From: a virus
DNA length: 29,729 nucleotides
IMG/VR virus record: IMGVR_UViG_3300045135_001070
Coordinates: 1 to 29,729 of that record
Reading direction: 5' to 3' (one strand)
The position numbers were made by a program, and so were the translations under genes. The notes under the pieces were generated by a model, which saw only the letters and a list, made by a program, of their open reading frames with translations, did not search any database and was not told where the DNA came from. Below, one piece after another: positions 8,101 to 15,451 of the stretch (its first letter is position 1; every line of letters starts with the position of its first letter).

Positions 8101-9395
8101 GCATCATTCTTCTTCTTGGCGGGACAGAGCCGGGGCTTGGGACAATCACCTACACCGTTGAGGCTCAATGGCAGGGTGCTGCTACCAGCCCGATCATCTT
8201 TGACACCTGCCTGTTCGGTGACGGCTGCGAGTTCGTTGATCCGCTTGACGTGGACTGGACGAGCGCAGAAGTAGCAGAGATCCAAAACATCAGTCGCATC
8301 AGGATTGTTCGCGGGCGTGACGACAACTTGACCTCGTTGGGGATGGGCGAATGCCAGATCACCGTTGAGGACAACGCTGGCGTCTATAACCCCAACAACT
8401 CGTCAAGCCCGCTGGCTGCTGTGCTGCGTCCTATGCAGTGGGTCCGGGTCACGGCTGAGGTGATTGACTCTGGTGGCGTGTCGCTTGGCGTGCAGACCAT
8501 GTACGAGGGGCTGATTCGCAGCATTGATTACAAGCAAGAGCCTGGCCGTGGCTTTGCGACTATCACTTGTGGTGATGCGTTCTTTTGGTTCAACCGCAAC
8601 GTACCTGTGTTCGTCAACCAAGGGCGCGACACAACGACTGGCGAGGTTGTCACGACTGCGCTTGACGTTGTTGGCTGGTCGTCAGCCAAGAGAACAGTTG
8701 ACACTGGCGACGTAATCCCATCTCCGGGTGTGTCGAATCCGCAGGGAGGATCCACCGCACTCAACATCTTCCAACAGTTGATGGAGATTGCGCGAGGGGA
8801 TCTGTTCGTTACTCGTGACGGTGACGTTGTGTTCTACGACCGCGACCGCAGGGCGCTGGCTGCTGACTCTGCCTCATACAACAACTCTGCTGTTGCGGCC
8901 ACGGGAACCACTGACGTTGAGCGCGTGAGAAACAAAGCCACTGTCACGAGGCAGACAGACGTTGGCGATTTTACAAGCACTTGGACTGATGGGCTAAGCG
9001 TTGCCGACTATGGGCAGCAAGACTTTGGCGAGATCTCGTCGGCAATCATTTACGATCAGGCTCAGGCGCTTGGTCTTGCTCAGTGGCTTGTGTTCCAAAG
9101 GTCTAACCCCAACGTGCCGTTCCGCGCTTTGCGCGTTGTGGTCAATACGCTTGGCACGGCAGCAAAGGCAAACGCCGCAATCACGACTGAGATCTCAGAC
9201 AGGCTGACGATCACAGACGCTACGATTGGAACCAGCGGCAAGGCGTATTACGTCGAAGGCTTGCAGCACGACATTATTGCCAGCGGAACCACCAAGCATG
9301 ATGTGACTATGGCTCTGGCTCCAAACTACATTGACGCTCTGGTGCTAGACGACGCATCGCGCGGGCGTCTTGGCTACGAGGCTCTGGCTTACTGA
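8097..9395 (+). CDS. minor tail protein, baseplate hub-like
   Basis: A 432-aa protein. After a short glycine-rich N-terminus it contains RIRIVRGRDDNLTSLGMGEC, ITVEDNAGVYNPNNSSSPLA and LRPMQWVRVTAEV. This combination is typical of actinophage minor tail proteins that form the hub or tip, where a strand pair carrying RGRD-N leads to an N-P-x-N-x-x-S-P-L loop. The second half (residues 200-430) includes a helix FQQLMEIARGDLF followed by VTRDGDVVFYDRD, as in hub and Tal-like beta domains. It has no clear SD; see the 11-codon leader frame that overlaps its ATG. It lies between tape-measure-linked genes and the fibre array, as expected of the hub. Confidence 0.72.
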   Translation: MSIILLLGGTEPGLGTITYTVEAQWQGAATSPIIFDTCLFGDGCEFVDPLDVDWTSAEVAEIQNISRIRIVRGRDDNLTSLGMGECQITVEDNAGVYNPNNSSSPLAAVLRPMQWVRVTAEVIDSGGVSLGVQTMYEGLIRSIDYKQEPGRGFATITCGDAFFWFNRNVPVFVNQGRDTTTGEVVTTALDVVGWSSAKRTVDTGDVIPSPGVSNPQGGSTALNIFQQLMEIARGDLFVTRDGDVVFYDRDRRALAADSASYNNSAVAATGTTDVERVRNKATVTRQTDVGDFTSTWTDGLSVADYGQQDFGEISSAIIYDQAQALGLAQWLVFQRSNPNVPFRALRVVVNTLGTAAKANAAITTEISDRLTITDATIGTSGKAYYVEGLQHDIIASGTTKHDVTMALAPNYIDALVLDDASRGRLGYEALAY

Positions 9396-9973
9396 TGGCG
9401 TGGACTGACCCACCGGCTGTCACTGAGGGTGACTCGTTCGATGAAACGACGTGGAACACCTACATCAAAGACAACTTTGAGTTTGTGTTTGGTCCCAACG
9501 TGGCAGCGTTTGGCTACAACAACCCGCAGACTTGGAGTGTGGGGGTTGGATCCTTTGCCTTTTCTCCTTACGTTCAGTCGTACTATTACGTTGGTATTGG
9601 ATACAACTGGCCTTATGTCAACAACCAGATCAGGATTGACGACAACACCAACTACCTTGCTCATTGCGGGTTCACATGGACAGTGACATCAGGTGCGATC
9701 AGCGAGATTGGGCTTGAGGTGGTTTCCGGTACTGCGCCCACCCTTGGGGGGGCTTTTAGTTTTGGGACTGTCGGCGCTGCTGCCTACGACCGTGGAGGGG
9801 TGGGCTACCCATCGTCTGTTATGACCACCGGAACACTTGCCGCAAGCGGTGGGTTGGTGTCAAGTTCAAGTAACTCAGCAGTGACTCTTTACCTTTCCGC
9901 TAACGTCACATCCTCTGCCACTATTTCTTTCACTGACATCTATCTGTCATTCAAGAAGTTGAAGCAAGCGTGA
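9395..9973 (+). CDS. tail fibre paralogue 1 of 6 (short anchor)
   Basis: A 192-aa protein whose ATG overlaps the hub stop (TGATG). It opens with MAWTDPPAVTEGDSFDETTW followed by NTYIKDNFE, the short version of the anchor shared by six genes in this array (W/Y-T-x-P-P, an acidic turn, W-N-x-x-x-x-x-N). The C-terminal 140 residues are tyrosine/serine/glycine-rich beta structure (QSYYYVGIGYNWPYVNNQIR, TLYLSANVTSSATISFTDIY) and look like a separate head domain. The role is inferred: a fibre subunit held by the conserved anchor. Confidence 0.66.
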   Translation: MAWTDPPAVTEGDSFDETTWNTYIKDNFEFVFGPNVAAFGYNNPQTWSVGVGSFAFSPYVQSYYYVGIGYNWPYVNNQIRIDDNTNYLAHCGFTWTVTSGAISEIGLEVVSGTAPTLGGAFSFGTVGAAAYDRGGVGYPSSVMTTGTLAASGGLVSSSSNSAVTLYLSANVTSSATISFTDIYLSFKKLKQA

Positions 9974-10521
9974 CCTATTCAACCCCGCCAACCAAGACCG
10001 CAAGCGACCTCATCACGTCGTCGGATTGGAATACCTACCTCCGCGACAACATGGAAGAGATCGCCGGTTCGGCAACCTGCTCTGCCACAAGCACGACCGC
10101 CGTGACTCTGAACACCGGGCTTGGAGTTGATACCGGGTCGCTGGTCTGGGACACAGTTGTTTGGGACAACAACACGATGCTCGTTGCGCCACGGTCAGAG
10201 ATTCAAGTACCTGCGCTTGGTCGGTATGAGGTGGCTGTGTATGTCACCGCCGACTACACCCCAAAGAAAGTGACCTTTGCCGTCTATACGTCAGCGGGTA
10301 TTGGCCAGCCGCCAAACACCAACTACTCAACTTCGCAGACGTTCTACCCATTTGCTTCCCTGCCCTTCTGGCACGGGACAACTGGCGAGGCGCACCTAAT
10401 GGCAAGCGGAACAGTCAACTGTTATGCCAATGATGTGATCAGAGCCAACGTGACGTTTGGTGCTTCCGGGGTATCACCTGTTCCGAACGCGCGGATTGTG
10501 GTCACGAGGTCTTTGTTCTGA
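9970..10521 (+). CDS. tail fibre paralogue 2 of 6 (short anchor)
   Basis: A 183-aa protein starting with GTG in a GTGA overlap with paralogue 1. Its anchor is MTYSTPPTKTASDLITSSDW followed by NTYLRDNMEEIAG, close to that of paralogue 3 (TPPTK, ADWN). The head has WDTVVWDNNTMLV and an aromatic, glycine-rich beta region ending in NARIVVTRSLF. The W-D-t-x-V-W-D segment also occurs in the 7030-8061 protein (WDSEVWDTDGM), which suggests related C1q-like heads. Confidence 0.66.
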   Translation: MTYSTPPTKTASDLITSSDWNTYLRDNMEEIAGSATCSATSTTAVTLNTGLGVDTGSLVWDTVVWDNNTMLVAPRSEIQVPALGRYEVAVYVTADYTPKKVTFAVYTSAGIGQPPNTNYSTSQTFYPFASLPFWHGTTGEAHLMASGTVNCYANDVIRANVTFGASGVSPVPNARIVVTRSLF

Positions 10522-11117
10522 TGCCGTACTACACCCCGCCTACAAAGAGTGATGGCGACCTTTTGACGGTTGCCGATTGGAACGTCTTTGTCAAGGGCAA
10601 CTTTGACCAGATCGCTTCTAACGCTGGATTTTCGGTAATGAGTTTTGGAGATGGCAGCACGCACCCTCCAAACCTGTGGACTCCCGTACCAATCAACGCA
10701 TCAAGCAATGCGGATTACTTTTCTTCCGGTACACCCACGCGCATCTTGGTCCCCGCCGCAGGCATTTACAGCATCAATGGCAAGGTGCTTCTGACTATCA
10801 ACAGCCCGTTGAACGACGATGATGTGATGGTCAGGGTTTCCAAGTTCACTTCCACCGGGCTTGACCACTACTGGCAGACGGGGCGATTCAAGGGTTCAAC
10901 TTTGGCCGTGCCTATTGACGGTGATTTGACAATCCCTGTTGCGGCTCAGTTCAACATGCTGGCCACTGACTACTTGGAGGTCAGTGTTCTGGTCAACCAA
11001 GCGTCGGCGCCATACGGTGACTTTGATTTGCCCGCATCATTTCAATCAAGGACATCGCCATCAGTTCTCAACGTGCTGTCGTCGGCAACAATCGTCTGGC
11101 TTAGAGATGGCATCTGA
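10521..11117 (+). CDS. tail fibre paralogue 3 of 6 (short anchor)
   Basis: A 198-aa protein; TGATG overlap with paralogue 2. The anchor is MPYYTPPTKSDGDLLTVADW followed by NVFVKGNFDQIAS. The head region (RILVPAAGIYSINGKVLLT, AAQFNMLATDYLEVSVLVN) has the A-A-G-I-Y strand and late D-Y-L-x-V strand of C1q-like heads. The conserved N-terminus and divergent remainder suggest gene duplication followed by head replacement or divergence. Confidence 0.66.
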   Translation: MPYYTPPTKSDGDLLTVADWNVFVKGNFDQIASNAGFSVMSFGDGSTHPPNLWTPVPINASSNADYFSSGTPTRILVPAAGIYSINGKVLLTINSPLNDDDVMVRVSKFTSTGLDHYWQTGRFKGSTLAVPIDGDLTIPVAAQFNMLATDYLEVSVLVNQASAPYGDFDLPASFQSRTSPSVLNVLSSATIVWLRDGI

Positions 11118-11758
11118 TGGCGTGGACTGACGTAGGCACGTTCGCTGTCGGGCAGGTCTTGGACGCTGCCACTATGAACGCGCTGCGCGGCAACCAGAAC
11201 ATCGGCCACCGGGTATGCACGAGCAGCACCCGCCCGTCCACCCCGGACGAGGGAACGATGATCTATGAGACTGACACCAAGAAGGTGTACGTCTGGGATG
11301 GGTCGTCGTGGAGTCAAGTCGCTACTGAGGGCGCACCTATTTCCGGTTCTGTGGTTCAGATAGCGTTCGGTTCAACCTCTACTCAGGTTCAGAACACATC
11401 GTCAACGCGCATTGCTACCGGGCTGCAAGCAACAATCACCCCCAAGTTCGCCAGCAGTCAGATTGTCATTCAGGCATCGCAGCAGTTCCGCACCCTGACC
11501 AATCTTGAGGAAGGCGTAGGGCTTGACATTCGCAGGAATGGAACGGTTATCTACAACGACTCAGGAAACTACAGGGCATACAACAACCCCGCTGCCTACA
11601 CCGCGTACACCGTTCCGCTTTTCCACGTTGACTCACCTGCCAGCACTTCTGCCCTGACGTACAGCGTTTTCTTCGGCGCCTACGCAAGCAGGAACGCAGA
11701 AGCACAGGACGACAACCACTACGCATCTACCATGCTGCTTCTTGAGGTTGCAGCGTAA
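11117..11758 (+). CDS. tail fibre paralogue 4 of 6 (full anchor plus linker)
   Basis: A 213-aa protein; TGATG overlap. It has the full two-part N-terminus: MAWTDVGTFAVGQVLDAATM then NALRGNQNIGHRVC (residues 1-34), followed by the linker TSSTRPSTPDEGTMIYETDT and VYVWDGSSW (35-65). The remaining 140 residues form a head of the kind found at the ends of actinophage fibres (FASSQIVIQASQQFRTL, LTYSVFFGAYASRNAEA). Head sequence is unrelated by eye to paralogues 5 and 6, although their N-termini match closely. Confidence 0.68.
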   Translation: MAWTDVGTFAVGQVLDAATMNALRGNQNIGHRVCTSSTRPSTPDEGTMIYETDTKKVYVWDGSSWSQVATEGAPISGSVVQIAFGSTSTQVQNTSSTRIATGLQATITPKFASSQIVIQASQQFRTLTNLEEGVGLDIRRNGTVIYNDSGNYRAYNNPAAYTAYTVPLFHVDSPASTSALTYSVFFGAYASRNAEAQDDNHYASTMLLLEVAA

Positions 11759-11767
11759 GGAGTACCA

Positions 11768-12025
11768 ATGGAGTTCACCATCACACTAGACGAGGTACAG
11801 GTGAAGGCCCTGTCTTACGTCATGGCAGACCCGGAAGCGTGGACGCGCAACGCAATCAGTGAGCGCGCCCGCATCGCCAAAGAGGATCTGGTGGCCAAGG
11901 AAACGGCGCGGCTGCTGGCTGACCCTGACGTTGCAGAGATCCCGGCTGACGCTGACACCATCGTAATGAACGCGCCTGAGTTCGTGCCGCCTGAGATGCC
12001 GACCCCTCCTGAGTCGCCCGCCTAA
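11768..12025 (+). CDS. 85-aa helical protein inside the fibre array
   Basis: An 85-aa protein with SD AAGGAG 9 nt upstream of ATG. It begins MEFTITLDEVQVKALSYVMA then DPEAWTRNAISERARIAKED, a single helical unit, and ends in a proline/glutamate-rich tail (PPEMPTPPESPA). I recognise the D-x-x-x-W-x-x-N-x-x-x-x-R-x-R-I-A pattern from small proteins next to fibre genes in many environmental phages, without a known function. A fibre chaperone or adaptor is a guess based only on position. Confidence 0.62.
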   Translation: MEFTITLDEVQVKALSYVMADPEAWTRNAISERARIAKEDLVAKETARLLADPDVAEIPADADTIVMNAPEFVPPEMPTPPESPA

Positions 12026-12675
12026 TGGCATGGACTGACATCCCAGACTTCACCGTGGGGCAGGTGCTTACCTCGTCACGGATGAACGAGATGCGCGACA
12101 ACGCCAACATCGGGCACGTTGTTTGCACGTCTGCGACCCGTCCTTCATCTCCTGACACCGGGGCGATGATCTACGAAACGGACACGGGCAAGTCGTACAT
12201 CTGGGACGGCAGCGCGTGGCAGCAGATTGCCGTTAGCGGTTCATCGCCAACGCTGGACACCCTGACAGTCAGCGGCTATCGGTACTCACCGAACATTCCT
12301 ATGTTCAGCGCAAGCGGCACAGTCGGGACGGCGGGGGCAAACTGGAACACCTACGTCACGGTCACTGCCAACGTGGGCAGCCATTTCAACACAACGACCG
12401 GCATCTTTACCGCGCCTGTGGCTGCTTTCTACTTCTTTATTGCAACAGGTTTCAAGGAGTATTCAGCGGCAGGCCCAACTCAGTATTACCTCAGCGTGAA
12501 CGGCGTTGGGTACAAGAGGTCATACACTGATGCTCCGGTCAATCGTTACGCTGCCACTCCGGGAACAAACGCCATTTTCAATCTTGCTGCCAACGATACT
12601 GTCGCTGTCCTCCAAACCAACGGCACGATGCACACTGGCGCAAACATGCACTTTTCTGGTTGGATGATCGCATGA
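12025..12675 (+). CDS. tail fibre paralogue 5 of 6 with C1q-like head
   Basis: A 216-aa protein; TAATG overlap with the 85-aa gene. The N-terminus is MAWTDIPDFTVGQVLTSSRM then NEMRDNANIGHVVC, followed by TSATRPSSPDTGAMIYETDT and YIWDGSAW. The head is a clear C1q/TNF-like pattern: TVTANVGSHFNTTTGIFTAP, VAAFYFFIATGFKEY, then AIFNLAANDTVAVLQ and a closing FSGWMIA strand. Such heads form trimers at fibre tips. Its first 65 residues align with paralogues 4 and 6. Confidence 0.7.
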   Translation: MAWTDIPDFTVGQVLTSSRMNEMRDNANIGHVVCTSATRPSSPDTGAMIYETDTGKSYIWDGSAWQQIAVSGSSPTLDTLTVSGYRYSPNIPMFSASGTVGTAGANWNTYVTVTANVGSHFNTTTGIFTAPVAAFYFFIATGFKEYSAAGPTQYYLSVNGVGYKRSYTDAPVNRYAATPGTNAIFNLAANDTVAVLQTNGTMHTGANMHFSGWMIA

Positions 12676-13409
12676 GTTGGACTGACATACCGGATTTTGT
12701 TCCCGGTCAGGTGCTTGACGCCGCGACTATGAACCAGTTGCGGAACAACGCGGACATTGGCCATCAGGTCTGCACCAGTTCGACGCGGCCATCAAGCCCT
12801 TCTGAGGGCACCATGATCTACGAGACTGACACTGACCTTGCCTACATCTGGCACGGATCATCGTGGGTTCAGGTTGTGCAGAACGGCGATACATTTGGCG
12901 GCACGTTTACCGGCACCGTCACCGGCACCGTCAATAGCACTACGAACATCACAACGACTGCTGACGCCAACATAACCGGGGCCATCAACGGCGGATACAT
13001 AACCTCAAGCGCGACCCCATACGTCTATGCGACTAACCCAACGCCGGGAAGTTCTGGAAGCATTGTCCGGTACACCTACGTCTATCAGCAGCGGGGCAGC
13101 GCGTACAACACAAGCAACGGATACTTCACTTGCCCGGTAGCCGGGTTGTATCACTTCTACGCATCTGTCCTTGCGAAGATTACAACCAGCGGCTCCTTCT
13201 ACCACTACCTTGGTTTCTACGTCAACGGTGGTCAGAAAGCGTTTGTCCACTGGAACGTCCACACAAACGAGTGGACACAGACGGCAGTTAGCGCAGTCTG
13301 GCAAGCCAACGCGGGAGACTATTTCTACCCCTACTTTTGGTCTGTCGGGGGCGCTTACTACTACACGGGCGGGAACCATTGCCAGATGCACATTACCCGT
13401 CTTGTATGA
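12672..13409 (+). CDS. tail fibre paralogue 6 of 6 with C1q-like head
   Basis: A 245-aa protein. ATG at 12672 is chosen over an in-frame ATG at 12660 because MSWTDIPDFVPGQVLDAATM aligns with the starts of paralogues 4 and 5 and gives an ATGA overlap. The full anchor and linker follow (CTSSTRPSSPSEGTMIYETD, IWHGSSW). A threonine/glycine-rich stalk (FGGTFTGTVTGTVNSTTNIT) spans about residues 75-105. The C1q-like head includes NTSNGYFTCPVAGLYHFYAS and ends CQMHITRLV. It is the last gene of the virion module. Confidence 0.7.
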   Translation: MSWTDIPDFVPGQVLDAATMNQLRNNADIGHQVCTSSTRPSSPSEGTMIYETDTDLAYIWHGSSWVQVVQNGDTFGGTFTGTVTGTVNSTTNITTTADANITGAINGGYITSSATPYVYATNPTPGSSGSIVRYTYVYQQRGSAYNTSNGYFTCPVAGLYHFYASVLAKITTSGSFYHYLGFYVNGGQKAFVHWNVHTNEWTQTAVSAVWQANAGDYFYPYFWSVGGAYYYTGGNHCQMHITRLV

Positions 13410-13410
13410 T
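13405..13410 (+). promoter_or_regulatory. possible -10 box for a leaderless lysis transcript
   Basis: TATGAT lies 8 nt upstream of the ATG at 13419, in a gap with no SD. Leaderless mRNAs with a TANNNT box 6-9 nt before the start are common in Actinobacteria. No convincing -35 was found (TTGCCA at 13379-13384 is 20 nt away), so this is tentative. Confidence 0.28.
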
Positions 13411-13418
13411 TTCGTTTT

Positions 13419-13661
13419 ATGACGCAACGTGACATTGAAATCCTGCACGACCGCATGAAGTCGCTCTACGACCAGAAGCGGACTCAGTGTGAGCAACTTG
13501 ACCGCATCGAAGAGTTGGCAAAGCAGACCAACGGGCGGGTCAGGGAGTTGGAGATGTGGCGGGCACGCTGGCAGGGCGCGGCTTACACCTCACGTTTCGT
13601 CTGGCTTCTCATGGGTGGATTGCTGACCGCCGCTGTGATAGAAGTAATCAGGTCTATCTAA
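13419..13661 (+). CDS. coiled-coil plus C-terminal TM protein, holin-like
   Basis: An 80-aa protein. Residues 3-50 form an amphipathic coiled coil (MKSLYDQKRTQCEQLDRIEE, then LAKQTNGRVRELEMW). Residues about 57-76 are one membrane segment (FVWLLMGGLLTAAVIEVI) followed by RSI. Coiled coil plus C-terminal TM is the architecture of XhlA-type lysis proteins and some minor holins. It opens the cassette that later contains endolysin and a two-TM holin, so a lysis role is likely, though a membrane tether for another protein is possible. There is no SD before its ATG. Confidence 0.6.
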   Translation: MTQRDIEILHDRMKSLYDQKRTQCEQLDRIEELAKQTNGRVRELEMWRARWQGAAYTSRFVWLLMGGLLTAAVIEVIRSI

Positions 13662-13954
13662 TGGCACCACGCTACGGACCACAGACCAGAAGCGGCACAG
13701 GTAAGAGGACCGTCCTGAGCGCGGGGGCGGACCCCTCAAGCAAAGCGTGGGCACGCAAGGGCGCGTTCCTCGTTCGTCACTTTTCGCCCAATGCTGCGGG
13801 TGCGCTCAAGAAGCCAAACGGCGACCCAACCCCTCGCGCTCTTGGTGCCCAACGGTGGGGCGAGAAGATCCCCAAGAACGACCGTGACCGCGCAGCCCTG
13901 TACCAGAAGGGCAAGCGAATGCTGGCCGCGCACCAGAAGGCCAACAAGAAGTGA
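13661..13954 (+). CDS. basic 97-aa protein of unknown function
   Basis: ATG at 13661 shares one base with the upstream stop (TAATG), which fixes the start even though the frame is open further upstream. The product is strongly basic throughout (GKRTVLSAGADPSSKAWARK, GAFLVRHFSPNAAGALKKPN, QKGKRMLAAHQKANKK). No domain is recognised with confidence. The S-S-K-A-W-A-R-K-G-A-F motif reminds me of a short uncharacterised family in aquatic phages, but I cannot verify this. A nucleic-acid-binding role would fit the charge. Confidence 0.58.
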   Translation: MAPRYGPQTRSGTGKRTVLSAGADPSSKAWARKGAFLVRHFSPNAAGALKKPNGDPTPRALGAQRWGEKIPKNDRDRAALYQKGKRMLAAHQKANKK

Positions 13955-14181
13955 GCGATCTCTACGACGAGATTCTGAACGAGCAGCCAATCAAGCGTTG
14001 CAAGTTCGGGATGATCTTGGACGACCTTGACCCCGGCGACAGGGCGGGGCTTGAGCGGGCGCTGACTGACCCCAAGATCACCAACATCTCTGTCGTCAAC
14101 GTACTCACCCGGCGCGGGATGCATTGCGACCGTGACACTATGAGCAGGCACATGAGAGAGAAGTGTGTCTGCTTCCGATGA
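13951..14181 (+). CDS. small DNA-binding-like protein
   Basis: A 76-aa protein starting with GTG in a GTGA overlap. Residues 20-70 read LDDLDPGDRAGLERALTDPK, then ITNISVVNVLTRRGMHCDRD and TMSRHMREKC, consistent with a helix-turn-helix: a helix, a turn, then a recognition helix starting D-R-D-T-M-S-R-H. Small proteins of this pattern occur beside phosphoesterase genes in other phages, where they act as unknown partners. It overlaps the phosphoesterase gene by 17 nt, which suggests joint expression. Confidence 0.58.
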   Translation: MSDLYDEILNEQPIKRCKFGMILDDLDPGDRAGLERALTDPKITNISVVNVLTRRGMHCDRDTMSRHMREKCVCFR

Positions 14182-15184
14182 ATACAACGCAGAGCAGCGC
14201 GTTGCTGAGTTGGAGCAAGCATCGCGCCGCTTGCAGCGTCAGTTGGCACAGGCCAAGGCCAAGACTGCTGATCTGGTCACTGCTGTCTATGAGGCCGCTC
14301 ACGATGCCGCGCTGGTCGCTGGCGTCCCCGGCCCTGTAAAGCCACCCAAGGCTGACCGCAGGAAGGGTGGGGAGGTTGCCCTTCTGCACCTCACGGACAC
14401 CCATGTAGGGGCTGTCACGGCTTCCTACGATACGTCTGTTGCTCAGCAGAGGATCAGAGAGACTGTCGCCAAGACGATCTCGCTCACTGAGATCCAACGG
14501 GCTGACCACCCTGTTGAGGGTTGCGTGCTGATGTTGGGCGGGGACCACATCGAACAGACGGGGCAGTTCCCCAACCAAGCGTGGCAGGTTGACGGGTCCA
14601 CGTTCAAGCAGATGTTCGACGCTTCCGCGTTCATTCAGGAAGCGATCCTTACGCTGCTGGCTGAGTTCCGTTGGGTGCAGGTCTATTCCGTTCCGGGCAA
14701 CCACGGGCGCGTTGGTCGTGGCAAGGGCAGGCAGTCGGTTGATTACGAGAGCGCAACCAACTGGGATTCAATCCTGTTCAAGATCTGCCGCGATCAGTTG
14801 GCTGACCAGAACAGGCTTGAGTGGATTGACTCTGACGACTGGTATCAGGTTGTTGAGATCGGTGAATACAGGGCGCTGCTTCACCACGGCGACACCATCC
14901 GGGGATTCGGCGGGAACATCCCGGCCTACGGGATTCTCCGCAAGCACCTGAGTTGGAGTGCCGGTGTGATGCCTGAGTTCAGGGACGCATACCTTGGCCA
15001 CTTCCACACAGCCATGACCCTGCCGCTGACCAACGGCACAGGGAGAGTGTTCGTCACCCCATCGCTTGTCAGCGACTCTGCGTTTGCTAAGGAGTGGGTG
15101 GGCGCAACCAGCGTGCCAGCGCAGCGGCTTCATTTCGTACATCCAACCAAGGGCGTGACAGGAGAGTTCTTGCTGTGGCTTTGA
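14165..15184 (+). CDS. calcineurin-like metallophosphoesterase
   Basis: A 339-aa protein starting with GTG. After an N-terminal coiled coil (residues 8-55) all five metallophosphoesterase motifs are present: D78-T-H80, G-G-D127-H-I-E, G-N179-H180, H240-H241-G-D and G-H279-F-H281. These bind two metal ions and hydrolyse phosphodiester or phosphomonoester bonds. The family includes SbcD/Mre11-type nucleases and phosphatases. No SbcC partner is encoded here, so the substrate is open. It lies between fibre and lysis genes rather than with replication genes, and is coupled to the small HTH-like protein before it. Confidence 0.8.
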   Translation: MSASDEYNAEQRVAELEQASRRLQRQLAQAKAKTADLVTAVYEAAHDAALVAGVPGPVKPPKADRRKGGEVALLHLTDTHVGAVTASYDTSVAQQRIRETVAKTISLTEIQRADHPVEGCVLMLGGDHIEQTGQFPNQAWQVDGSTFKQMFDASAFIQEAILTLLAEFRWVQVYSVPGNHGRVGRGKGRQSVDYESATNWDSILFKICRDQLADQNRLEWIDSDDWYQVVEIGEYRALLHHGDTIRGFGGNIPAYGILRKHLSWSAGVMPEFRDAYLGHFHTAMTLPLTNGTGRVFVTPSLVSDSAFAKEWVGATSVPAQRLHFVHPTKGVTGEFLLWL

Positions 15185-15450
15185 CAAGAGATGAGATGCT
15201 GACCTCTGAGCGTCTGTGGCCCTTAGTTGCGGCGCAGTTGCCAGCGGCGATCAGGCAGGCTCAGGCTCTTGTCAACAGACCGCCAGACGACCTTGTACGA
15301 TCTCTTGGGACCAGATACGAGATGGGCGAACGGTTGCACAACCGGGAATACGTCCACTGGTCAGAGGATCAGTTCGACCAGATGATTGCTTGCGAGATCG
15401 CAGATGTGTTTCTGTTCCTCGCAATGAAGCGCGTCATGTATGGAGCGTGA
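15175..15450 (+). CDS. 91-aa helical protein of unknown function
   Basis: Start set at GTG 15175 because GGAGA at 15161-15165 is well placed and it overlaps the phosphoesterase stop; ATG 15196 is an alternative. The product is mainly helical (LWPLVAAQLPAAIRQAQALV, then DQFDQMIACEIADVFLFLAM). The acidic/hydrophobic C-terminal helix pair recalls small MazG-like or structural helical proteins, without conserved catalytic residues that I can point to. It precedes the endolysin and may be part of the same transcript. Confidence 0.55.
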   Translation: MALTRDEMLTSERLWPLVAAQLPAAIRQAQALVNRPPDDLVRSLGTRYEMGERLHNREYVHWSEDQFDQMIACEIADVFLFLAMKRVMYGA

Positions 15451-15451
15451 A

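Noticed and set aside
12660-12671. Longer start (MDDRM...) for fibre paralogue 6
   Set aside because: Paralogues 4 and 5 begin with M-A-W-T-D, which aligns with ATG 12672. The extra residues overlap the preceding gene's end.
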